From: Coprenecus sp964640305
Lineage (GTDB): Bacteria > Bacteroidota > Bacteroidia > Bacteroidales > UBA932
Length of the DNA: 22,186 nt
Direction: 5' to 3'
Assembly: GCA_964640305.1 (NCBI GenBank)
Contig: CAZXFF010000034.1
Coordinates: forward strand, 1-22,186
Within the stretch, counting starts at the first letter, position 1, and each line of letters opens with the position of its first letter. Positions 13,955 through 22,186 of this stretch are shown piece by piece. The notes under the pieces were generated by a model, which was not told the DNA's origin, searched no databases, and saw only the letters and a list, made by a program, of their open reading frames with translations. The translations under genes were made by a program, and so were the position numbers.

Positions 13955-16900
13955 TCAGTCCTGCTTTGCAAATTTCTTGTAGTCTTCCATGGATGTTACA
14001 ATGATATTCTCAAAGCTGCGCTGACCTGTTCCTGCTGGAATGAGATGACCGCATATTACATTCTCTTTCAGACCTTCCAATGTGTCGACCTTGCCGCGGA
14101 TGGCAGCTTCGCTCAATACCTTTGTGGTTTCCTGGAAGGATGCCGCTGACATGAAGCTATTGGTACGCAGTGCTGCGCGGGTAATACCCTGCAGAATCTG
14201 TCTTGATGTAGCAGGAACAGCATCTCTGGCCTGAACAAGTTTAAGATCCTGACGTTTTAGATGGGAATTCTCGTCTCTCAGTTTACGGGCAGTGATGATC
14301 TGTCCCGGTTTGAGTTCTGTAGAATCTCCTGCATCCTGTACCACCTTCTTGCCGAACATTGAATCGTTTTCTTCGTTGAATTCCCATTTGTCCACAAGCT
14401 GTTCGGGGAGGAAACGGGTATCGCCCGGATCTTCGATTTCCACTTTGCGCATCATTTGGCGTACAATGATCTCAAAGTGTTTGTCGTTGATCTTTACTCC
14501 CTGCATCCTGTAGACTTCCTGGATTTCATTGACAATGTATTCCTGTACTTTGATAGGACCCTGTATTGCGAGAATGTCTGAAGGTGAAATGGCTCCGTCT
14601 GACAGTGGCATACCGGCTCTTATGTAGTCGTTTTCCTGTACGAGAATCTGTTTTGATAGTGGAACGAGATAGCGTTTCTCTTCTCCTGTCTTTGACTGGA
14701 TGACGATTTCCCTCTGGCCACGTTTAACCTTACCCATTTTCACAACACCGTTGATTTCAGCGACGATAGCAGGGTTTGAAGGATTACGGGCTTCGAAGAG
14801 TTCGGTAACCCTGGGAAGACCTCCGGTGATATCGCCTGACTTACCGATGGCGCGAGGTATCTTGACGATAACGTCTCCGGCGTTTACCATACTACCGTCT
14901 TCGACCATCAGGTGGGCTCCGACAGGCAGGTTGTATTCAATCAGGGATGTCTCACCGTTCATGATGCGGATGGTAGGGTTCTTGGTCTTGTCGCGGGACT
15001 CGATAACGACTTTTTCACGATGGAGCGAGTACTCGTCAGTAGCCTCTTCCCTGTATGTAACACCTTCCACAAGGCTGTCAAATGCAGCGATACCGGAATG
15101 CTCTGTGATGGTAACTGCGTTATATGCGTCCCATTCGCAGATTTTGTCACCTTTGGCAATATTAGTACCGTTCTTCTGGTAGAGTTTTGCACCATAAGGT
15201 ATATTATACTGGGAAAGGGTTATTCCGGTGTTAATATCGACGATTCTCATTTCGGCTGTACGGCCGATAACGATTTCGTGCTCTTCTCCGTTTTCTTCTT
15301 TCTTGGATACTGTACGGAGTTCCTCGAATTCGAGACGTCCGTCATACCTTGCAATAATCTCTGATTCTGAAGCTATGCTTGATGCAGTACCGCCGACGTG
15401 GAATGTACGCAAGGTAAGCTGTGTACCAGGCTCTCCGATCGACTGTGCTGCAATGACTCCCACGACTTCACCTTTCTCGACCATTCGGCCTGTGGCGAGG
15501 TTACGTCCGTAGCATTTTGCACAGACTCCCTTCTTGGATTCGCAGGTGAGAACCGAGCGGATTTCCACCTGCTCGATAGGCAGTGCTGAAATCTGTGCAG
15601 CGATATCTTCCGTAATCTCCTCGTTTGCAGGAAGTATAAGCTGTCCTGTAAGAGGGTTGTAGATATCGTGTACTGATGTACGGCCAAGGATGCGATCGTA
15701 TAGGGATTCCACGATTTCATCCTTGTTCTTTATGGCTGTTGCCACGATACCCCTGAGGGTCTTGCAGTCCTCTTCGTTGATGATGACATCATGCGATACG
15801 TCCACAAGCCTACGGGTAAGGTATCCTGCGTCCGCTGTTTTGAGGGCGGTATCCGCAAGACCTTTACGAGCACCGTGAGTGGAGATGAAATACTCGAGGA
15901 CGGACAGTCCTTCCTTGAAGTTGGAAAGAATAGGGTTCTCGATAATCTCCGCTCCGGTAGATCCGGATTTCTGGGGCTTGGCCATCAGACCACGCATACC
16001 GCATAGCTGCCTAATCTGCTCTTTTGAACCACGGGCTCCTGAGTCAAGCATCATGAAGATAGGGTTGAATCCCTGCTGGTCCTTTTCGATACTCTTCGTC
16101 ACCATATTGGTAAGACGAGAGTTGGTTGTCGTCCAGATATCGATGATCTGGTTATAACGCTCGTTGTTGGTAATCAGACCGAAGTTGTAGCTCTGCTGGA
16201 TACTTTCTACTTCCTTGTAGCCGGCTTCTACGAGTTCTGCCTTTTCATCAGGAACAATCACGTCAGCAAGGTTGAACGAAAGTCCTCCTTTGAACGCCAT
16301 TGTGTATCCGATGGATTTGATGTCATCCAGGAACTGTGCAGTACGTGCGACTCCGGCCGCTTTAACGACATTACCGATGATGTTACGGAGGGATTTCTTG
16401 GTCAACAGGTCATTGATGTATCCTACTTCAGCAGGTACTGCCTGATTGAAGATAACCCTTCCGACAGTCGTGTTCTCGAAGATACGGTATCCTTTGGAAG
16501 GATCTTTCATATCCTTGGGAAGTCTCACTGAAATGGTGGCGTGGAGATCCACGCGTTGTTCATTGTATGCAATGATTACTTCTTCAGGTCCGTAGAAAGT
16601 CATTCCTTCCCCTTTTGCGCCCGGACGGGGTTTGGTAATGTAATACAGTCCAAGCACCATGTCCTGTGAAGGAACGGTGATAGGAGCTCCGTTGGCAGGG
16701 TTCAGGATATTGTGAGAACCGAGCATCAGGAGCTGGGCCTCGAGGATCGCTGCATTTCCCAGAGGCAGGTGCACTGCCATCTGGTCACCGTCGAAGTCGG
16801 CGTTGAATGCCGTACATGCAAGAGGATGGAGCTGAATGGCCTTTCCTTCAATGAGTTTGGGCTGGAATGCCTGGATACCGAGACGGTGAAGGGTAGGGGC

Positions 16901-18211
16901 ACGGTTGAGAAGGACGGGATGTCCTTTCATCACGTTCTCCAGAATGTCCCATATAACAGGCTCTTTCTTGTCCACTATCTTCTTTGCAGAACGCACAGTC
17001 TTTACAATACCTCTTTCAATCAGTTTCCTGATGATGAATGGTTTGTAAAGTTCCGCTGCCATATATTTAGGCAGACCGCATTCGTGCATGTGCAGTTCAG
17101 GGCCGACGACGATAACAGAGCGGGCTGAATAGTCCACACGTTTACCGAGCAGGTTCTGACGGAAGCGTCCCTGTTTCCCCTTAAGGCTGTCAGAGAGGGA
17201 TTTCAATGTCCTGTTTGCATCAGTCTTTACTGCATTTGACTTGCGGGAGTTGTCGAACAGCGAGTCCACGGCTTCCTGCAGCATACGTTTCTCGTTTCGC
17301 AGAATGACTTCAGGTGCCTTTATCTCGATCAGTTTCTTAAGACGGTTGTTTCTTATTATAACCCTTCTGTACAGGTCGTTAAGGTCCGATGTTGCAAAAC
17401 GGCCTCCGTCTAGCGGTACGAGGGGACGCAGGTCCGGGGGAATTACCGGAATGACCTTCATTATCATCCATTCCGGTCTGTTTACGTCTTTGGACTCGCG
17501 GAATGCTTCGATTACGCTCAGCCTCTTCAGAGCCTCTGCCTTGCGCTGCTGTGAAGTTTCGCTTTCAGTCTTGTGACGGAGTTCGTATGACAGTTCATCC
17601 AGATTGAGCCTTTCCAGCAGGATGTATATGGCTTCTGCACCCATGCCTGCAATGAACTTGTTGGGGTCACTGTTGTCCAGCATCTGGTTCTCTCTCGGCA
17701 GTTTGTCGAGTACATCAAGGTATTCGTCCTCAGAGAGAAGTGCCAGATCATTGATACCGAAATCTTTGGCAATACCTGCCTGGACCACGATATACCTTTC
17801 GTAGTAAATTACGGACTCCAGTTTCTTTGAGGGTATGCCGAGAAGGCTTCCTATCTTGTTCGGAGTTGAACGGAAGTACCAGATGTGGGCTACAGGTACA
17901 GTGAGGGTGATGTGACCCATCCTTTCCCTGCGGACCTTCTTCTCTGTCACTTCCACACCGCACCTGTCGCAGATGATGCCTCTGTAACGGATTCTCTTGT
18001 ATTTACCGCAGTGGCATTCATAGTCTTTAGACGGACCGAAAATCCTTTCGCAGAACAGACCGTCACGCTCTGGTTTGTATGTACGGTAGTTGACAGTTTC
18101 AGGCTTGAGCACTTCACCGGACGATCTTTCGAGGATTTCCTCTGGAGATGCAAGTCCGATGGCGATTCTGCTGAAATTGCTTTTTATTTTATTGTCTTTT
18201 TTGAAAGCCAT
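13955..18211 (-). CDS. rpoC: DNA-directed RNA polymerase subunit beta'
   Basis: RpoC is the beta' subunit, which carries the polymerase active-site magnesium. From ATG 18211 it is 1418 residues, a normal length for Bacteroidales; a TTG two codons upstream is not needed. The N-terminal zinc site is complete (Cys66 and Cys68 in ECHCGK, Cys81 and Cys84 in CDRC). The catalytic loop NADFDGDQM places the three aspartates at 472, 474 and 476. Further on, the bridge-helix region ARKGLADTALKTADAGYLTRRL, the second zinc site (EEDC, then CESKKGVCAKC) and the trigger-loop segment LRTFHVGG are intact, and the protein ends KFAKQD. It starts 33 bp after the rpoB stop and is clearly in the same operon. I see no frameshift or missing residue. 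Confidence 0.99.
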   Translation of the reverse strand: MAFKKDNKIKSNFSRIAIGLASPEEILERSSGEVLKPETVNYRTYKPERDGLFCERIFGPSKDYECHCGKYKRIRYRGIICDRCGVEVTEKKVRRERMGHITLTVPVAHIWYFRSTPNKIGSLLGIPSKKLESVIYYERYIVVQAGIAKDFGINDLALLSEDEYLDVLDKLPRENQMLDNSDPNKFIAGMGAEAIYILLERLNLDELSYELRHKTESETSQQRKAEALKRLSVIEAFRESKDVNRPEWMIMKVIPVIPPDLRPLVPLDGGRFATSDLNDLYRRVIIRNNRLKKLIEIKAPEVILRNEKRMLQEAVDSLFDNSRKSNAVKTDANRTLKSLSDSLKGKQGRFRQNLLGKRVDYSARSVIVVGPELHMHECGLPKYMAAELYKPFIIRKLIERGIVKTVRSAKKIVDKKEPVIWDILENVMKGHPVLLNRAPTLHRLGIQAFQPKLIEGKAIQLHPLACTAFNADFDGDQMAVHLPLGNAAILEAQLLMLGSHNILNPANGAPITVPSQDMVLGLYYITKPRPGAKGEGMTFYGPEEVIIAYNEQRVDLHATISVRLPKDMKDPSKGYRIFENTTVGRVIFNQAVPAEVGYINDLLTKKSLRNIIGNVVKAAGVARTAQFLDDIKSIGYTMAFKGGLSFNLADVIVPDEKAELVEAGYKEVESIQQSYNFGLITNNERYNQIIDIWTTTNSRLTNMVTKSIEKDQQGFNPIFMMLDSGARGSKEQIRQLCGMRGLMAKPQKSGSTGAEIIENPILSNFKEGLSVLEYFISTHGARKGLADTALKTADAGYLTRRLVDVSHDVIINEEDCKTLRGIVATAIKNKDEIVESLYDRILGRTSVHDIYNPLTGQLILPANEEITEDIAAQISALPIEQVEIRSVLTCESKKGVCAKCYGRNLATGRMVEKGEVVGVIAAQSIGEPGTQLTLRTFHVGGTASSIASESEIIARYDGRLEFEELRTVSKKEENGEEHEIVIGRTAEMRIVDINTGITLSQYNIPYGAKLYQKNGTNIAKGDKICEWDAYNAVTITEHSGIAAFDSLVEGVTYREEATDEYSLHREKVVIESRDKTKNPTIRIMNGETSLIEYNLPVGAHLMVEDGSMVNAGDVIVKIPRAIGKSGDITGGLPRVTELFEARNPSNPAIVAEINGVVKMGKVKRGQREIVIQSKTGEEKRYLVPLSKQILVQENDYIRAGMPLSDGAISPSDILAIQGPIKVQEYIVNEIQEVYRMQGVKINDKHFEIIVRQMMRKVEIEDPGDTRFLPEQLVDKWEFNEENDSMFGKKVVQDAGDSTELKPGQIITARKLRDENSHLKRQDLKLVQARDAVPATSRQILQGITRAALRTNSFMSAASFQETTKVLSEAAIRGKVDTLEGLKENVICGHLIPAGTGQRSFENIIVTSMEDYKKFAKQD

Positions 18212-18244
18212 ATTCAATAATTAAAAATAGTCAAATACGAAAAA

Positions 18245-21200
18245 CTAATCCAGTTTAATGCTCAAGCCGAGACCGCGGAGTTCGTGCAGAAGGACGTTGA
18301 GTGATTCCGGAATTCCGGGAGCCGGCATGGGATCACCTTTGACGATTGCTTCGTAGGCCCTTGCACGACCTGTAACGTCGTCGGATTTGAAAGTAAGTAT
18401 TTCCTGAAGAATGTTGGATGCACCGAATGCTTCGAGTGCCCAAACCTCCATTTCCCCGAACCTCTGTCCTCCGAACTGGGCTTTACCTCCGAGAGGCTGC
18501 TGAGTGATGAGTGAGTAAGGTCCGATGGAACGGGCGTGCATCTTGTCATCCACCATATGTCCGAGCTTGATCATGTAGATTACTCCGACGGTTGCCGGCT
18601 GGTCGAACTGTTCTCCGGTACCGCCGTCGCGCAGGAATGTCTTTCCGTATCTGGGCAGCCCTGCCTTGTCGGTATATTCGCAGATCTGTTCCAGAGACGC
18701 ACCGTCGAAGATAGGGGTACTGAACTTGAGCCCCAACTCTTTTCCGGCCCATCCGAGTACGGTTTCGTATATCTGGCCGAGGTTCATACGTGAAGGCACA
18801 CCGAGGGGGTTGAGGACTATATCGACGGTTGTTCCGTCGCTCAGGAACGGCATGTCCTCGTCTCTTACCACTTTTGCAACGATACCTTTGTTACCGTGGC
18901 GGCCTGCCATTTTGTCTCCAACACGGATTTTCCTCTTCTTGGCAACATATACTTTTGCAAGCTGCATGATTCCGGTAGGAAGTTCATCTCCTATGGTCAT
19001 GTTGTACTTGATGCGTTTAAGTTCGGCATCGTACTCCTTGTATGCAATAAGGTAGTTGTTTACAAGGGTCTTGATCATGCCGTTGGCTTTCTGGTCGTCT
19101 GTCCAGTTTGCGGGGTTTACATCTTCGTACTTGATGTTTTCAAGGTGACTGCGTGTTATTGCAGTTCCCTTGGATATCAGTTCATTGTCATAGAGGTCAG
19201 AAATACCGGCACTCTTGTGTCCCTTTGTAAGGGTTGTAAGTTTATCGATGAATATTCTGTACAGTTCCGTAGTTTTCTTTTCGAAATCTGCCTCTGCCCT
19301 GACAATTTCTTCCTTGGGAGCATTCTTTTTGCGTCCGGTTTCCTTCGCCACTCTTGAGAACAGCCTCTTGCCGATGATTGTTCCGGAAAGCGAAGGAGAA
19401 GCCTTGAGGGATGCATCCTTTACATCGCCTGCCTTGTCACCGAAGATGGCCCTGAGCAGTTTTTCTTCAGGAGAAGGGTCGCTCTCTCCCTTAGGTGTGA
19501 TTTTCCCTATGAGGATATCACCAGGTTCGACGTTGGCACCTACTCTGATGATACCGTTGTCATCCAGATCTTTGGTAGCATCCTCGCTGACATTCGGTAT
19601 ATCGGCTGTAAGTTCTTCCATACCGCGTTTTGTGTCGCGGACTTCCATGATGTATTCGTCGACATGGATGGAGGTGAAGATATCTTCGCGGAGAATTCTT
19701 TCTGACAATACGATGGCATCTTCGAAGTTGTATCCTTTCCAGGGCATGAATGCCACTTTCAGGTTACGCCCAAGTGCGAGTTCACCGCCTTGGGTACCGT
19801 ATCCTTCTGTCAGTACCTGACCGGCATGTACCCTTTCACCTCTGTGGACGATAGGAACCAGATGTATCGAAGTGCTCTGGTTGGTCTTTCTGTATAGAGG
19901 AAGTTTGTAGACAGTAACTTCAGGACTGAAACTTACGAAACGTTCATCGTCTGTCTGGTCGTATTTGATATGGATTTCACGTGCGTCGACATATACCACT
20001 TCTCCGTCTCTCTTGGCAACCACCTGAGTGCGTGAATCACGTACTACCGCCCTTTCGAGTCCCGTACCTACGATAGGTGCTTCAGGTTTTATGACAGGTA
20101 CAGCCTGACGCATCATGTTTGACCCCATGAGTGCGCGGTTTGCGTCGTCATGCTCGAGGAATGGAATAAGGGAAGCGGCTATGGAGGCTATCTGGTTGGG
20201 GGCAACGTCCATGTAGTGGACTTTGTCCTTGGAAACAACAGGATAGTCAGCCTCGTAGCGGCATTTTATCCTTTCGTCCAGAATGTTTCCGTCTTCATCC
20301 AGGTTCACGTTTGCCTGAGCAACCATTTTGTCTTCTTCCTCTTCTGCACTCATGTATATATAGCCTTTGGGGCTCATGTCAACCTTACCGTCTTCAACTT
20401 TACGGTAGGGGGTTTCGATGAAACCTAAATCGTTTATGCGGGCATATACGCAGAGTGATGAAATAAGACCGATGTTCGGACCTTCAGGCGTCTCGATAGG
20501 ACAGAGACGTCCGTAGTGTGTGTAGTGTACGTCCCTGACCTCGAATCCGGCGCGGTCTCTTGACAGACCTCCTGGACCAAGTGCAGACAGGCGGCGTTTG
20601 TGTGTCATTTCCGCCAGAGGGTTGGTCTGGTCCATGAACTGTGAAAGCTGGCTGGTACCGAAGAAAGAATTTATGACGGATGAAAGGGTCTTGGCGTTGA
20701 TGAGGTCTGTAGGTACAAACACTTCATTGTCACGCACGTTCATTCTCTCCCTTATGGTTCTTGCCATACGTGTCAGACCTACACTGAACTGGTTTGCAAG
20801 CTGTTCTCCTACTGTACGGATACGCCTGTTGCTCAGGTGGTCAATGTCATCGATGGCTGCTTTGCTGTTGATCAGCTGTATGAGGTATTTGATGATTTCT
20901 ATTATGTCCTGTTTCGTCAGTACTCTGACGTCAGCAGGAGTCTTGAGGCCGAGTTTGTGGTTGAGACGGTAGCGGCCGACTTCCCCAAGGTCATATCTCT
21001 TGTCGGAGAAGAAGAGCTTGTCAATCACATCCCTGGCTGTTGCTTCGTCAGGCGGTTCGGAATTCCTGAGCTGCCTGTATGTATAGAATACTGCTTCCTT
21101 CTCGGAATTACAGGTATCTTTATGCAATGTGTTGAAAATAATGGCGTAGTCACTCAAGTCAACGTCATCTCTGTGGATAAGGATTGTGCTGACTCCGGCA

Positions 21201-22060
21201 TCTACGATATCGTCGATGTTGCTTTCATCCAGGATAGTCTCGCGGTCAACCACAATCTGGTTCCTTTCGATGTACACGACTTCTCCTGTATCTTCATCGA
21301 CGAAGTCTTCGTTCCATGTTTTTAAGACTCTTGCCGCAAGCTTTGAACCGATGTGCTTTGTCAATTCCTTTTTGGTGGCCGGAATCTCTTTGGCAAGGTC
21401 GAATATGTCGAGTATGTCTTTATCGCTTTCGAATCCGATAGCCCTCAGCAGGGTGGTTACCGGTAACTTTTTCTTACGGTCAATGTAAGCATACATCACA
21501 TTGTTGATGTCGGTAGCAAATTCTATCCAGGATCCCTTGAAAGGAATGATTCTGGCTGAATAGAGTTTTGTACCGTTCGCATGCATGCTCTGACCGAAAA
21601 ATACCCCCGGAGAACGGTGCAGCTGGGATACTACAATACGCTCTGAACCGTTGATTACGAATGTACCCCTTTCTGTCATGTAAGGGATGGTCCCAAGATA
21701 TACATCCTGAATGGATGTGTCGAAATCTTCGTGTTCGGGATCTGTACAGTACAGTTTCAGTTTTGCCTTAAGAGGGATGCTGTATGTAAGGCCTCTGTCA
21801 AGGCATTCGTCAACGGAATAACGCGGAGGGTCAATGAAATAGTCTACAAATTCAAGAACGAAATTGTTTCTTGTATCAGTAATCGGGAATATTTCCTGGA
21901 ATACTTTGAATAACCCTTCGTTTCGGCGGTTTTCCGGCGTCGTGTCAAGTTGGAAGAAATCCTTGAACGACCTCAACTGTACCTCGAGGAAATCTGGATA
22001 TTCCAGGAGGGTTTTTGATTTTGCAAATGAAATGCGTTGATTATTAAGGTTTTGCGCCAT
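18245..22060 (-). CDS. rpoB: DNA-directed RNA polymerase subunit beta
   Basis: RpoB is the beta subunit of core RNA polymerase and pairs with RpoC to form the catalytic cleft. The 1271-residue protein starts at ATG 22060 (MAQNLNNQRISFAKSK), a length normal for Bacteroidales. The rifampicin-binding cluster around residues 465-505 reads QLSQFMDQTNPL then THKRRLSALGPGGLSRDR, and the residues equivalent to E. coli Gln513, Asp516, His526 and Ser531 are all the susceptible type. Other signatures include THYGRLCPIETPEGPNIGLI, GYNFEDAI, KMAGRHGNKG and the C-terminal GGKAQFGGQRFGEMEVWALEA. It lies upstream of rpoC and downstream of rplL on the minus strand, as in the usual rplKAJL-rpoBC order. Confidence 0.99.
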   Translation of the reverse strand: MAQNLNNQRISFAKSKTLLEYPDFLEVQLRSFKDFFQLDTTPENRRNEGLFKVFQEIFPITDTRNNFVLEFVDYFIDPPRYSVDECLDRGLTYSIPLKAKLKLYCTDPEHEDFDTSIQDVYLGTIPYMTERGTFVINGSERIVVSQLHRSPGVFFGQSMHANGTKLYSARIIPFKGSWIEFATDINNVMYAYIDRKKKLPVTTLLRAIGFESDKDILDIFDLAKEIPATKKELTKHIGSKLAARVLKTWNEDFVDEDTGEVVYIERNQIVVDRETILDESNIDDIVDAGVSTILIHRDDVDLSDYAIIFNTLHKDTCNSEKEAVFYTYRQLRNSEPPDEATARDVIDKLFFSDKRYDLGEVGRYRLNHKLGLKTPADVRVLTKQDIIEIIKYLIQLINSKAAIDDIDHLSNRRIRTVGEQLANQFSVGLTRMARTIRERMNVRDNEVFVPTDLINAKTLSSVINSFFGTSQLSQFMDQTNPLAEMTHKRRLSALGPGGLSRDRAGFEVRDVHYTHYGRLCPIETPEGPNIGLISSLCVYARINDLGFIETPYRKVEDGKVDMSPKGYIYMSAEEEEDKMVAQANVNLDEDGNILDERIKCRYEADYPVVSKDKVHYMDVAPNQIASIAASLIPFLEHDDANRALMGSNMMRQAVPVIKPEAPIVGTGLERAVVRDSRTQVVAKRDGEVVYVDAREIHIKYDQTDDERFVSFSPEVTVYKLPLYRKTNQSTSIHLVPIVHRGERVHAGQVLTEGYGTQGGELALGRNLKVAFMPWKGYNFEDAIVLSERILREDIFTSIHVDEYIMEVRDTKRGMEELTADIPNVSEDATKDLDDNGIIRVGANVEPGDILIGKITPKGESDPSPEEKLLRAIFGDKAGDVKDASLKASPSLSGTIIGKRLFSRVAKETGRKKNAPKEEIVRAEADFEKKTTELYRIFIDKLTTLTKGHKSAGISDLYDNELISKGTAITRSHLENIKYEDVNPANWTDDQKANGMIKTLVNNYLIAYKEYDAELKRIKYNMTIGDELPTGIMQLAKVYVAKKRKIRVGDKMAGRHGNKGIVAKVVRDEDMPFLSDGTTVDIVLNPLGVPSRMNLGQIYETVLGWAGKELGLKFSTPIFDGASLEQICEYTDKAGLPRYGKTFLRDGGTGEQFDQPATVGVIYMIKLGHMVDDKMHARSIGPYSLITQQPLGGKAQFGGQRFGEMEVWALEAFGASNILQEILTFKSDDVTGRARAYEAIVKGDPMPAPGIPESLNVLLHELRGLGLSIKLD

Positions 22061-22099
22061 TGTATTCGGTTTGGTTGAAGATAATCTTAAAAAAACGAC

Positions 22100-22133
22100 A
22101 AAAAGGTTAAGAGTCTTAATAGACCCTTAACCT
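22100..22133 (-). terminator. Terminator-like hairpin (attenuator) between rplL and rpoB
   Basis: On the minus strand AGGUUAAGGGUC (22133-22122) pairs over 12 positions with GACUCUUAACCU (22115-22104), with one G-U wobble and the loop UAUUAA, followed directly by a run of U. It sits 40 bp before the rpoB start. A partial terminator here would lower polymerase subunit synthesis relative to ribosomal proteins, as is known for the rplL-rpoB gap of E. coli; strength in this organism is not shown. A smaller CCCG/CGGG hairpin (22142-22153) lies between it and the rplL stop. Confidence 0.8.
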
Positions 22134-22167
22134 GAGTTTTTCCCGTCAGCGGGATTCAGTATGTAGT

Positions 22168-22186
22168 TTATTTAACTTCAACTTCT
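22168..22186 (-). CDS. rplL: 3' end of rplL (ribosomal protein L7/L12), partial
   Basis: The minus strand ends in codons for Glu-Val-Glu-Val-Lys and a TAA at 22170-22168, and the rest of the gene lies beyond the window. The acidic/valine-lysine ending and the position immediately upstream of rpoB match L7/L12, which forms the ribosomal stalk. Identification rests mainly on conserved gene order because only five codons are visible. Confidence 0.75.

Noticed and set aside
19215..19820. Plus-strand open frame of 201 codons opposite rpoB
   Set aside because: Antisense to a highly conserved part of rpoB; a serine-rich translation is expected from the complementary strand of such a gene.
21464..21475. 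GTTACCGGTAAC palindrome in rpoB
   Set aside because: It matches the arms of the susC junction motif but lies inside conserved rpoB coding sequence with a different spacer, so coincidence is the simplest explanation.
1..22186. CRISPR arrays, tRNA and rRNA genes, and complete insertion sequences
   Set aside because: No regularly spaced repeats, no tRNA cloverleaf or rRNA-like sequence, and no transposase frame were found; the recombinase is the only mobility-type gene.

Overview
The window reads as chromosomal DNA of a member of the order Bacteroidales. The evidence is a SusC/SusD pair, type IX secretion (T9SS) sorting tails, a PorV/PorQ-like barrel, a match to the Bacteroides -33/-7 promoter pattern, and RpoB/RpoC of Bacteroidales type and length. 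T9SS components point to a Porphyromonas-, Alistipes- or Odoribacter-like lineage rather than a typical Bacteroides, but I cannot name a family or genus from the sequence alone.

Layout. (1) Positions 1-705 hold the catalytic half of a tyrosine recombinase; the reading frame continues upstream but is broken by a TAG at 49-51. (2) Positions 706-6143 hold a SusC-type TonB-dependent transporter, its SusD lipoprotein and a third surface lipoprotein, closed by a strong terminator. The SusC frame follows the recombinase stop directly, in the same frame. It retains most of a signal peptide but no in-frame ATG or GTG upstream of it, so it looks like a 5'-truncated or silent susC. (3) Positions 6206-13267 hold a second same-strand cluster: an exported protein of unknown function, two tandem S8 (subtilisin-like) peptidases that each have a lipobox at the N-terminus and a T9SS sorting tail at the C-terminus, and a PorV/PorQ-like outer-membrane protein, again closed by a strong terminator. 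(4) Positions 13331-13900 hold no convincing gene but carry several inverted and direct repeats. (5) From 13905 to the right edge, on the minus strand, lie rpoC, rpoB and the last codons of rplL, with a terminator-like hairpin between rplL and rpoB.

How it may work together. The peptidases are predicted to be cell-surface or secreted enzymes exported by T9SS, and the PorV-like barrel is a plausible partner for their delivery. The neighbouring SusC/SusD pair could import the products, by analogy with RagAB peptide uptake, but nothing in the window fixes its substrate. The most interesting point is the recombinase joined to a start-less susC, which resembles the arrangement expected of a DNA-inversion (shufflon-type) susC/susD locus; decay after a rearrangement is the competing explanation.
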